39,538 nt of DNA from Candidatus Dormiibacterota bacterium (lineage in GTDB: Bacteria; Acidobacteriota; Polarisedimenticolia; Gp22-AA2): contig DASQAT010000046.1 of assembly GCA_035635555.1 (NCBI GenBank), forward strand, positions 384,075 to 423,612, written 5' to 3'. A model generated the notes under the pieces. It was not told where the DNA came from, did no database searches, and saw only the letters and a program-made list of their open reading frames with translations. This document shows, piece after piece, positions 33,033 to 39,538 of this stretch. Made by a program: the position numbers and the translations under genes. The first letter of the stretch is position 1; the number at the start of each line of letters is the position of its first letter.

Positions 33033-33886
33033 TCCAGGTACTTTCCGACCAGAAGACCGAGCCGTTCGCGGGTCTCGCGGGGGATGCGACTTCTCTCGGT
33101 CAGGATGGCGTTCTTGAGGGCGGAGGCGCAGGGACAGGTCCGGTCGGCCGTCAGGCGGCCGGCCAGCCGCGCCAGGATCGCCTGCGCCATCGCGGCGTTG
33201 TCGTTGAGACGGGCGACCACCTCCTCCACCGTGACGGGGGTCTCCTCGGGGCGCCAGCAGTCGTAGTCGGTCACCATGGCGAGCGTCGCGTAGCAGATCT
33301 CCGCCTCGCGAGCCAGCTTCACCTCCTGCGCGTTTGTCATGCCGATGACGTCGGCCTTGAACGAGCGGAACAGGTGCGATTCGGCGCGCGTGGAGAACTG
33401 CGGCCCCTCGATGCACAGGTAGGCGCCGCCCCGGTGGACGCGCGCGCCGCACGCCCCCGCCGTCTCGAAGAGCAGCCCACCCAGGTCGGGGCACACCGGG
33501 TCGGCGAGCGAGACGTGCGCCACCAGACCCGCGCCGAAGAAGGTCGAAGGACGGTGCCGCGTCATGTCGATGAACTGGTCCGGCACGACCACGTCCAGCG
33601 GGTGCATCTCCTCACGCAGGCTGCCGACCGCGCTGATGGACACGATGCGCTCGATCCCCAGCGATTTGAAACCGTAGATGTTCGCACGGAAATTGATCTC
33701 GGAGGGGAGCATCCTGTGCCCGGCGCCGTGGCGCGACAGGAAGGCGACGTCCCGTCCGCCGAGAGTTCCCAGGACGTAGGCACCGCTCGGGTCGCCAAAG
33801 GGCGTGGTGATCGTCTTCTCCTGCCTGTCCTGCAGGCCGGCCATCCGGTACAGACCGCTGCCGCCGATGACTCCGAGCGCATTCAT
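33029..33886 (-). CDS. mtnP: S-methyl-5'-thioadenosine phosphorylase
   Basis: 285 residues. It starts ALGVIGGSGLYRM and has FLSRHGAGH, INFRANIYGFKSLG, ISAVGSLRE and the family segment YLCIEGPQFSTRAES, then GMTNAQEVKLAREAEICYATLAMVTDYDCW, all characteristic of MTA phosphorylase rather than PNP. It splits methylthioadenosine into adenine and methylthioribose 1-phosphate, a methionine and purine salvage step. It leads a three-gene unit with a promoter and a GGAG six bases before the ATG. Confidence 0.95.
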   Translation of the reverse strand: MNALGVIGGSGLYRMAGLQDRQEKTITTPFGDPSGAYVLGTLGGRDVAFLSRHGAGHRMLPSEINFRANIYGFKSLGIERIVSISAVGSLREEMHPLDVVVPDQFIDMTRHRPSTFFGAGLVAHVSLADPVCPDLGGLLFETAGACGARVHRGGAYLCIEGPQFSTRAESHLFRSFKADVIGMTNAQEVKLAREAEICYATLAMVTDYDCWRPEETPVTVEEVVARLNDNAAMAQAILARLAGRLTADRTCPCASALKNAILTERSRIPRETRERLGLLVGKYLE

Positions 33887-33910
33887 GGGAGGCTCCGTGA
33901 AAGGAAGCGA

Positions 33911-33939
33911 ATCCTAACAAGCCCCCCCGCTTCAGTCAA
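33911..33939 (-). promoter_or_regulatory. Sigma70-type promoter of the mtnP unit
   Basis: On the minus strand TTGACT (33939-33934, 5 of 6) and TAGGAT (33916-33911, 4 of 6) are separated by 17 bases. The -35 overlaps the 3' end of the patatin gene, so this unit can be transcribed separately from it. Confidence 0.5.
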
Positions 33940-34783
33940 GCAAACCGGCCCGCAGCGCGGGCTCCGCCCCCAGCCAGGAGCGGATCGTCCCGAGCGCGCG
34001 CTCGACCGCGGCCTCCCCGGCGTCGATGAGCCGGGCGGGGTCATCCGGCCAGGAGATCATCGTTCCGCGGCCGCGCACGTCGGGGCGGAGCACCAGGAGA
34101 CGCTCACCGCACGCCGTCTCGAGGGAACGCCAGTAGTCCCGGCGGGCCTGGCGCAGGCAGACGACGAGCGACAGATCGACAGCGATCACACGGCGGGCGC
34201 AGAGCGGCGGGGCGAAGGCGCGCTCGACCGGCACGGCGGTGAACCAGCCCGCGTCAGCCAGGAACCGCGTCCTTCCGCCGGAGCGGGATACGAGCGGCGG
34301 AAACAGGAGCGGGATCGCCGCGGAAGCCTTGACCGCATCGGAGATGCCGATGCTGGCGGGGAGTCCCGGTCCGCCCACCACGAAAACCTCCTCCCGGGAT
34401 CTGAGGTCGAAGGTCAGGATGCCCAGGCGCCTCACCCCATGGTGCAGCCGCTCGAACGAGGCGCGCTCCAGTCGATCGAGGTAGCCGGGGATCGCCCCGG
34501 CCCGTGCGGATGCGGCGCGGGACAGCCAGGGCACACGCCAGCGCGACAGGGCGAACGCGAAGAGCGACGAGGCGTCGAGCCGGCGCGACGCCTCGAGCAT
34601 CTCGTCCGGATGCATCCCCACGGCCGCGTGCATCGCGGCGACGATGGCGCCGACGCTGCAGCCGACGATGGCCTCGATCGGCACGTTCGCGGCACGCAAT
34701 CGCCTCAGAACGGCGGCATGGGCCACGCCGCGGGCTCCGCCGGCGCCGAGCACCAGGACGATTCCGGAGGCAGGAGGCGCCAC
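33932..34783 (-). CDS. Patatin-like phospholipase/acylhydrolase (RssA type)
   Basis: 283 residues. Oxyanion-hole loop GAGGARG (13-19), nucleophile S43 in GCSVG and catalytic D177 in FLADAGWF form the Ser-Asp dyad; the aspartate motif reads DAG rather than the usual DG[GA]. The protein has no clear signal peptide and is probably cytoplasmic. The substrate may be membrane phospholipid, but short bacterial patatins are poorly characterised. GTG start, 12 bases after the stop of the 104-residue gene, with which it is probably cotranscribed. Confidence 0.88.
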   Translation of the reverse strand: MAPPASGIVLVLGAGGARGVAHAAVLRRLRAANVPIEAIVGCSVGAIVAAMHAAVGMHPDEMLEASRRLDASSLFAFALSRWRVPWLSRAASARAGAIPGYLDRLERASFERLHHGVRRLGILTFDLRSREEVFVVGGPGLPASIGISDAVKASAAIPLLFPPLVSRSGGRTRFLADAGWFTAVPVERAFAPPLCARRVIAVDLSLVVCLRQARRDYWRSLETACGERLLVLRPDVRGRGTMISWPDDPARLIDAGEAAVERALGTIRSWLGAEPALRAGLLD

Positions 34784-34795
34784 GCGGACACGCTC

Positions 34796-35110
34796 CTAGG
34801 CGGGGTCCGGCCGGGTCAGACGGATCAGACAGATCTCCGATTCCCCGCGCGCTCTTCCGAACACTTCCAGAGTGGCGGGGCGCGGCCGCAGGAGAATGAC
34901 GAACGCCGTGCGCCCCCCGCGCTCCTTCCGGGCCGCCGCGATCAGGAGCGGACGGCAGCGTCTCTCCACGACACGGGCTCCCCGGCGGGCCGCGGCCGCG
35001 GTCAGACCGTTCTGACGAAAGAAGTGGTCGCTGACCAGGCGGGTCAGGAGAACCAGGTCCGGGTCCGCGGGCAGGGTGAGGGTCAGGGTGTCCCCTTGTC
35101 GCGCCGTCAC
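34796..35110 (-). CDS. Small conserved-looking protein of unknown function
   Basis: 104 residues from GTG 35110. I do not recognise it. The segment LVLLTRLVSDHFFRQNGLTAAAARRGARVV faintly recalls the first helices of anti-sigma/HATPase_c_2 regulators, but no nucleotide-binding motif follows. Support for coding comes from the promoter upstream, close spacing to the patatin gene and compact amphipathic pattern. A tiny upstream frame (35133-35107) overlaps its start. Confidence 0.55.
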   Translation of the reverse strand: MTARQGDTLTLTLPADPDLVLLTRLVSDHFFRQNGLTAAAARRGARVVERRCRPLLIAAARKERGGRTAFVILLRPRPATLEVFGRARGESEICLIRLTRPDPA

Positions 35111-35133
35111 GAACCGGGTCCCGGGCCGGTCAT
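35107..35133 (-). other. Possible leader peptide (8 codons) coupled to the 104-residue gene
   Basis: ATG 35133 starts MTGPGPGS and stops in a GTGA overlap with GTG 35110. AGGAGA lies four bases upstream (35143-35138), a better ribosome binding site than any seen for the GTG. It may couple translation or slow ribosomes at the Gly-Pro repeat. Confidence 0.3.
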
Positions 35134-35233
35134 CGCGTCTCCTGCCTTCCAGCGCACGCCCTTCACGGCCCCGAAACCTCGCGCTTCCGGGCCGCCCTGG
35201 GCTGTCTTGATGCGGATCGAGTGGAACGACTGC

Positions 35234-35263
35234 AGTTTAGGGATTGCCCGGGGGGGCTGTCAA
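35234..35263 (-). promoter_or_regulatory. Sigma70-type promoter of the 104-residue/patatin unit
   Basis: On the minus strand a perfect TTGACA (35263-35258) is followed after 18 bases by TAAACT (35239-35234, 4 of 6). The predicted leader is about 115 bases long and contains the small upstream frame. Confidence 0.5.
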
Positions 35264-35293
35264 TCTCCCGACTGGCACCCGCCACACGCTTCC

Positions 35294-35322
35294 TTGCAAC
35301 CACGGCACGCGACACCTAAATT
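35294..35322 (+). promoter_or_regulatory. Sigma70-type promoter of the diguanylate cyclase gene
   Basis: TTGCAA (35294-35299) and TAAATT (35317-35322) are 17 bases apart in an unusually AT-rich patch. Transcription would start about 20 bases before GTG 35350. Confidence 0.5.
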
Positions 35323-35349
35323 TGTTCTTTCAGGGACTCAGGGGGACGT

Positions 35350-37167
35350 GTGTCGGTCGCGGGAACACTGGCGGTGGTCGACGAGCTGAGCCGGATGAAG
35401 GAGGACGCGCGCAAGGCGCGCCGGTTCCGGGTGTACGCCTACGCGCTCGGTCTCTGCGCGACGGCGGTCGTCGCCTTGAACGTGGCGCTGGCGCACGAAC
35501 GGATCCGCGAGGATCTCCTGCCGGTCTTCGTCTTCTCGATGTTCATCGGGTTCGCGTGGTACTTCAGCTTCTCCATCTTCCCGCGCGCCAGTCTTTCGAT
35601 CTCCCTCGACATGGCGTACCTGATGACCGCGGTGTGCGTGCTGCCTCAACCCCTGCCGCTCATCGTGGCGTTCGGCGGGGCCGTTCTCGGGTGCCACCTG
35701 CGTGCCCGGGAGTCGCGCCTGCAGAATCCGTTCCTCCAGGTCCTCAGCCTGAACACCGGCGGCCTGGTGATGACCGCGCTGGCCGGACAGTACCTGTCGG
35801 TGCTCCTGGCGAGCAACTGGGACTTCCACCGGCTCAGCTGGGGTACGGTCTATGCCGTGGCAGCGCTGTTTGTCGCGTACAACCTGACGAACGTCGCCAT
35901 CATGGGGGTGGCGATGCTTCTCAAGGGTGAGCCGGTCTGGCCGCATCTGTCGACCTACCTGCGCTACCTCCCCTCTCTCGAAGTGTTCACGATGCCCCTC
36001 ACCCTGGGGCTGGCGCTCCTGTACGCCGCGGCCGGGATCTGGGGATTCGTCCCGTTGGCGGCCACCATCCTGCTCGCCAGCGGGCTCCTGAAGAAACTCA
36101 ACCAGGCTCGCAACGAGCTGAGCGAAGCCAACGAGCAGCTCCAGGATCGCTCGCGCGAGCTGCGCATCCTCAACACGATCGGGCGGGAGATCAGCACGAG
36201 TCTTGATCCTGAGGTCGTCTTCGCTCAGGTGAGCCGGCACGTGCAGCGGATCCTCGATGCCCCCCACCTGTTCCTGTCCCTGTATCACCGCATCCCGCAC
36301 GAGTCCTACGTCGAGTACGCGGCCCGGGACGGCGTCGTCCAGCCGCGCCCGGAACGCGCGCTCGGGCAGGGGTTCACGAGCTGGGTCGTCGAGGCGAAGC
36401 GGCCGCTCCTGGTGCACGATCTCCTGGTGGACCGGGACTCCATCCCGTGTGCCCCGGTGATTCTCGCTACGAGCATCCGCTCGATCATGTCGACCCCCTT
36501 GATCTTCAACGGCGAGACGATCGGCGTCCTGTGCGTCGAGAGCCCGCGCCCGGGGGCCTACAGCGTCGATCACCTGTCGGTGTTCACCACCATCGCGCAG
36601 CAGGCGGCCGTGGCGCTGGAGAACGCGCGCAATTTCCAGATGGCCACGGTCGACCAGCTCACGCGACTCTACCTGCGGGATTTCTTCTTCCGCAAGCTGT
36701 CGGAGGAGCAGGCGCGCGCCCGGCGCTACGGGAGCACCTTCACCGTTCTGATGCTCGACCTGGATTCCTTCAAGGAGATCAACGATCGCATGGGGCACCT
36801 GGCGGGCGATCGCTACCTTCAAAAGGTAGGCGAGGTGATACGCGAGACGATGCGCGCGGCCGACATCCCCTGTCGCTACGGCGGCGAAGAGTTCTGCGTG
36901 CTCCTGCCCGAGACCGACCTGGACGGTGCGACCCGCATCGCCGAGCGCATCCGCACGCGCGTCAGCAATCTCGAGGTGCGCATCGGCGACGGGGTGCTGA
37001 GGGCGACCATCAGCGTCGGCATCGCGGCCTATCCCGCCGACTACCCCGGGACGATTCAGGGGTTTCTGGAAAAGGCCGACCAGGCCCTCTACCTGGCCAA
37101 GCAATCGGGCCGGGATCGGGTCATCAGCACCGCCCTCAAGCCCGATAGGGAGAGCACCCACCGCTGA
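35350..37167 (+). CDS. Membrane GAF-GGDEF diguanylate cyclase
   Basis: 605 residues. N-terminal region with about seven membrane helices (28-245), a short coiled coil (248-272), a GAF domain (275-425) and a GGDEF domain (435-595). The active-site loop is GGEEF (511-515), competent for cyclic di-GMP synthesis. An RxxD inhibitory site (R502-D505) lies exactly five residues before it, so product feedback is expected. No EAL domain. It has its own promoter, divergent from the patatin unit. A GGGGGA precedes GTG 35350 by three bases; later in-frame GTG or ATG codons are possible starts. Confidence 0.92.
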   Translation: MSVAGTLAVVDELSRMKEDARKARRFRVYAYALGLCATAVVALNVALAHERIREDLLPVFVFSMFIGFAWYFSFSIFPRASLSISLDMAYLMTAVCVLPQPLPLIVAFGGAVLGCHLRARESRLQNPFLQVLSLNTGGLVMTALAGQYLSVLLASNWDFHRLSWGTVYAVAALFVAYNLTNVAIMGVAMLLKGEPVWPHLSTYLRYLPSLEVFTMPLTLGLALLYAAAGIWGFVPLAATILLASGLLKKLNQARNELSEANEQLQDRSRELRILNTIGREISTSLDPEVVFAQVSRHVQRILDAPHLFLSLYHRIPHESYVEYAARDGVVQPRPERALGQGFTSWVVEAKRPLLVHDLLVDRDSIPCAPVILATSIRSIMSTPLIFNGETIGVLCVESPRPGAYSVDHLSVFTTIAQQAAVALENARNFQMATVDQLTRLYLRDFFFRKLSEEQARARRYGSTFTVLMLDLDSFKEINDRMGHLAGDRYLQKVGEVIRETMRAADIPCRYGGEEFCVLLPETDLDGATRIAERIRTRVSNLEVRIGDGVLRATISVGIAAYPADYPGTIQGFLEKADQALYLAKQSGRDRVISTALKPDRESTHR

Positions 37168-37176
37168 AGGGTGCTC
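37152..37176. terminator. Hairpin between convergent genes, possible bidirectional terminator
   Basis: GAGCACCC (37152-37159) and GGGTGCTC (37169-37176) form a perfect 8-base stem with a 9-base loop holding the cyclase TGA. The minus-strand gene stops one base further on. No T-run follows on either strand, so termination may be weak. Confidence 0.4.
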
Positions 37177-37500
37177 CTAGTCCCGTCCGGTGAACTCGCG
37201 CACGGTCCGGCCCACGCGCCGCTCGAACTGCTTCGACAGGGACGGCACCGAGCCGTTGTCGTCGTCGAGCAGGAGCTTCTCGATCCGGAGCAGCGGGAAG
37301 AACACGGTCGACAGACTCAGACCCTCGCCTCCTTCGGCCGTCTGCCGTACCCAGTCGTCGAAGGAGTTGAGATCGATACCCTCGATGACCAGACCCGTCG
37401 GGTCGAGAGAGCGTAACACCCCCCAGAAACGTTCACGCGGATTCTGAATGTAGGCGATGACGACCGAGCCGGGACGAAGCGGCGATTCGGTCACGATCAC
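37177..37500 (-). CDS. Small conserved-looking protein, unknown function
   Basis: 107 residues from a GTG that overlaps the scoB stop (GTGA). The first 50 residues ([23 protein letters not shown] and following [12 protein letters not shown]) look like a small beta-barrel, possibly Sm-like; the rest is helical and charged. I do not recognise a named family. Translational coupling and absence of a separate promoter place it in the mutase/CoA-transferase operon. It ends one base from the hairpin shared with the convergent cyclase gene. Confidence 0.65.
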   Translation of the reverse strand: MIVTESPLRPGSVVIAYIQNPRERFWGVLRSLDPTGLVIEGIDLNSFDDWVRQTAEGGEGLSLSTVFFPLLRIEKLLLDDDNGSVPSLSKQFERRVGRTVREFTGRD

Positions 37501-38168
37501 GGAGCCCGCATGACGCCGATACCGCGGGGATCGAGGACCAGACGGGCCTCGGTCGCCGCGACGACCGCGTCGACCGTCGCACCCGGGGCGATCTCGCGCA
37601 GGACCAGGGTTCCTTCCTCCACGTCGATCACCGCCTGGTCGGTGATGATCCGGTCCACCACCCGGGGGCCCGTGAGAGGCAGACGGCAGCGCCGCAGAAT
37701 CTTGGCCTCCCCTTCCTTGGTGGTGTGGGTCATCATCACGACCACGCGCTTCGCCCCCGCCACCAGGTCCATGGCCCCGCCCATCCCCTTCACCATCTTT
37801 CCGGGCACCATCCAGTTGGCGAGGTTGCCCTCCTCGTCCACCTCGAGCGCGCCCAGGATCGTCAGGTCGACGTGGCCGCCGCGGACCATCGCGAACGAAT
37901 CGGCGCTCGAGAAGAACGCGGCACCCGGGAGGACGGTGATCGTCTCCTTCCCCGCGTTGATCAGGTCGCCGTCTTCCTTTCCCGGCTCGGGATACGGCCC
38001 CACGCCCAGCACGCCGTTCTCCGACTGGAGAATCACGTCCATCCCCTTTGGGATGTAGTTCGCCACGAGGGTCGGCATGCCGATCCCTAGATTCACGTAA
38101 TAGCCGTCCTTAAGCTCGAGCGCCGCTCGCCGGACGATTCGTTCTCTTTTCGATTCGCTTGGGTCCAT
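37497..38168 (-). CDS. scoB: 3-oxoacid CoA-transferase, subunit B
   Basis: 223 residues. Family motifs: [19 protein letters not shown], the catalytic glutamate in [11 protein letters not shown], and [39 protein letters not shown]. It carries the active-site Glu that forms the acyl-CoA intermediate and works with subunit A to move CoA between succinyl-CoA and a 3-oxoacid such as acetoacetate. The ATG at 38168 lies 59 bases inside the end of scoA. Succinyl-CoA made by the mutase upstream could be the CoA donor. Confidence 0.95.
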   Translation of the reverse strand: MDPSESKRERIVRRAALELKDGYYVNLGIGMPTLVANYIPKGMDVILQSENGVLGVGPYPEPGKEDGDLINAGKETITVLPGAAFFSSADSFAMVRGGHVDLTILGALEVDEEGNLANWMVPGKMVKGMGGAMDLVAGAKRVVVMMTHTTKEGEAKILRRCRLPLTGPRVVDRIITDQAVIDVEEGTLVLREIAPGATVDAVVAATEARLVLDPRGIGVMRAP

Positions 38169-38826
38169 AGGTCCCCTGAAAAATCCAATCGATGAAGATG
38201 CCCGGGGTCACGACGTGATCGGGATCGATCTTCCCCGGCGGAACCAGCTGCTCCACCTCGGCCAGCGTCACGTCTCCCGCCGTCGCGGCCATCGGATTAA
38301 AGTTCCGCGCCGACATCCGGTAGACGAGGTTTCCCGCCTGGTCGCCCTTCCACGCCTTGACGAACGCGAAATCGCCGCGGATCGGCATCTCGAGCACGTA
38401 CTCGCGGCCCTGGATCACGCGGCTCTCCTTCCCCTCCGCGACCATCGTGCCGACCCCGGTCGGGGTGTAGAAGCCGCCGATGCCGGCGCCCCCGGCCCGG
38501 ACCCGTTCGGCCAGCGTCCCCTGCGGCACCAGCTCCACCTCGAGCTCTCCGTCGAGATATTGCCGCTCGAACGTCTGGTTCTCGCCGACGTAGCTCGAGA
38601 TCATCTTCCGGATCTGGCGGGTCTTGAGGAGGAGGCCCAGGCCCCAGTCGTCGACCCCCGCGTTGTTCGAGACGCAGGTCAAATCCTTCACCCCGGTCTC
38701 CCGGAGCCCGAGGATCAGGTTCTCGGGAATGCCGCACAGTCCAAATCCCCCAAGCACGATCGTCGCGCCGTCCTTGATCCCGGCGCGCTCCAGCGCCTCG
38801 GCCGCGCTCTTCACCACCTTCCTCAT
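38110..38826 (-). CDS. scoA: 3-oxoacid CoA-transferase, subunit A
   Basis: 238 residues. It opens [36 protein letters not shown] and includes [15 protein letters not shown] and [11 protein letters not shown], all typical of ScoA/AtoD. It pairs with subunit B to form the heteromeric enzyme. ATG 38826 overlaps the stop of the B12-subunit gene (ATGA). The 59-base overlap with scoB covers the last residues (after [12 protein letters not shown]), which continue into a basic tail slightly longer than usual. Confidence 0.95.
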   Translation of the reverse strand: MRKVVKSAAEALERAGIKDGATIVLGGFGLCGIPENLILGLRETGVKDLTCVSNNAGVDDWGLGLLLKTRQIRKMISSYVGENQTFERQYLDGELEVELVPQGTLAERVRAGGAGIGGFYTPTGVGTMVAEGKESRVIQGREYVLEMPIRGDFAFVKAWKGDQAGNLVYRMSARNFNPMAATAGDVTLAEVEQLVPPGKIDPDHVVTPGIFIDWIFQGTYGPKRIEKRTNRPASGARA

Positions 38827-39260
38827 CGCGTCCGCACGGCGGCGGCGGCCCCGGCCTTGGCGCCGCGCCGCTTGGCCACCCAATCCTTGATGTAATCGAC
38901 GATCGCTCCGGTCGAGGTGCCTGGGCCGAAGAGCTCCCCGACACCCTGCGCCTTCAACGCCGCCATGTCTTCCTTCGAGATGATGCCGCCGCCGGTCAGG
39001 AGCACGTCCGAGATCCCCCGCTCGCGCATCAGCTGATGGACGCGCGGGAAGAGCGTCATGTGCGCGCCCGAGAGGATCGAGAGCGCCACGGCGTCCACGT
39101 CCTCCTGAACGGCCGCCTGCACGATCATCTCGGGAGTCTGGTGGAGGCCCGTGTAGATCACCTCGAAGCCAGCGTCGCGCATGGCGCTCGCGACGACCTT
39201 GGCCCCGCGGTCGTGGCCGTCCAGGCCCGCTTTCCCGACCAGCACGCGGATCTTTCGCAT
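38823..39260 (-). CDS. Methylmalonyl-CoA mutase, B12-binding small subunit
   Basis: 145 residues from ATG 39260. The cobalamin motif DGHDRG (DxHxxG) lies in [20 protein letters not shown] near the N-terminus, followed by the [12 protein letters not shown] and LTGGGI segments of the B12-binding fold. It is a separate polypeptide, as in the split mutases of archaea and several bacterial phyla. It works with the catalytic subunit coded just upstream. A GTG at 39278, two bases after that gene's stop, is an alternative start adding six residues. Confidence 0.93.
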   Translation of the reverse strand: MRKIRVLVGKAGLDGHDRGAKVVASAMRDAGFEVIYTGLHQTPEMIVQAAVQEDVDAVALSILSGAHMTLFPRVHQLMRERGISDVLLTGGGIISKEDMAALKAQGVGELFGPGTSTGAIVDYIKDWVAKRRGAKAGAAAAVRTR

Positions 39261-39279
39261 GGACTGCTTCGTCTCCACT

Positions 39280-39538
39280 CTAGAAGACCGCCGGCTCTCG
39301 GTAGACGCCGTACGCCTCGCGGAAGACGTCGCTGATCTCGCCGAGCGTGGCGTAGGCCCGGACCGCGTCCAGCACGTACGGCACGAGGTTCTTGCTGCTC
39401 ATGCAGGCGTCGCGGAGCGCTTCCATCGCCCGGGCGTGCGCGGCCGGGTCACGCCGAGCGCGCACGGCCTGGATCCGCTCGATCTGGCGCCGCTCGATCT
39501 CGGGATCGATCTTGAGCACCGGGATGGCGACTTCCTCT
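39280..39538 (-). CDS. Methylmalonyl-CoA mutase large (catalytic) subunit, C-terminal end only
   Basis: The frame runs off the right edge; about 85 residues are visible. They begin [20 protein letters not shown] and end with [28 protein letters not shown], the conserved C-terminus of the catalytic mutase subunit. Order and spacing (two bases to the next possible start) place it upstream of the B12 subunit in the same operon. The catalytic residues lie outside the window. Confidence 0.9.
   Translation of the reverse strand, partial: EEVAIPVLKIDPEIERRQIERIQAVRARRDPAAHARAMEALRDACMSSKNLVPYVLDAVRAYATLGEISDVFREAYGVYREPAVF

Noticed and set aside
32975-35389. Long open frame of 804 codons on the plus strand opposite mtnP and the patatin gene
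   Set aside because: It crosses several well-supported minus-strand genes and two promoter regions, and has no domain-like sequence.
1-39538. tRNA, rRNA, CRISPR array, insertion sequence or attachment site
   Set aside because: Intergenic space is small, and I saw no repeats with spacers, no transposase or integrase, and no cloverleaf-like sequence.

Overview
The window is GC-rich chromosomal DNA, almost entirely coding, from a Gram-negative bacterium. It encodes a Wza/Wzc-type capsule or exopolysaccharide (EPS) export system, a heptosyltransferase-like enzyme, a Frz/Dif-like chemosensory set and a split B12-dependent methylmalonyl-CoA mutase. This mix, with GTG starts and dense translational coupling, fits Acidobacteriota or a similar deep high-GC Gram-negative phylum. 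That placement is an inference; no rRNA or other decisive marker gene is present. I saw no insertion sequence, phage gene, CRISPR array or tRNA.

Region A (1-24867, all + strand) is one very compact operon of 20 genes, the first cut by the window edge. A regulatory and export front end comes first: an HPr-kinase-like protein, a response regulator, a degenerate GspE-type ATPase fused to a degenerate HD-GYP domain, a signal-peptidase-like domain fused to a Wza-type export protein, and a Wzc-type BY-kinase. The polymer genes follow: O-antigen ligase/polymerase, Wzx-type flippase, six glycosyltransferases (CgeB-like, GT4, GT9), a WecA-type phosphoglycosyltransferase, a methyltransferase, a Tat-exported PHP hydrolase, WbqC-like protein, LmbE-type deacetylase, DegT aminotransferase and AsnB-type amidotransferase. 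Thirteen of the 19 gene junctions are 4-base ATGA/GTGA overlaps. Together they can build, modify, flip, polymerise and export one polysaccharide.

Region B (24810-30130, - strand) converges on the EPS operon and overlaps its last gene by 58 bases. It holds CheA, CheW, a zinc-ribbon pseudo-receiver protein, a stand-alone CheB methylesterase domain, a coiled-coil/GAF protein and CheY. No CheR or chemoreceptor is seen. Its position suggests a chemosensory pathway that controls surface polysaccharide or surface motility.

Region C (30349-35110, - strand) holds three small transcription units: ribH-nusB; mtnP-pfkB-membrane protein; and a 104-residue protein with a patatin-like lipase. Each has a plausible sigma70-type promoter. 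Region D is a lone + strand diguanylate cyclase (35350-37167) with GAF and GGEEF domains, divergent from region C. Region E (37177-39538, - strand) is the 3' part of an operon: methylmalonyl-CoA mutase large subunit (partial), its B12-binding subunit, the two subunits of a 3-oxoacid CoA-transferase and a small conserved protein.

The strongest candidates for something undescribed are in the EPS front end: the GspE/HD-GYP fusion with a changed Walker A lysine, and the peptidase-Wza fusion, both next to an HPr-kinase-like gene. The third is a PHP hydrolase whose catalytic domain appears split by a membrane hairpin.
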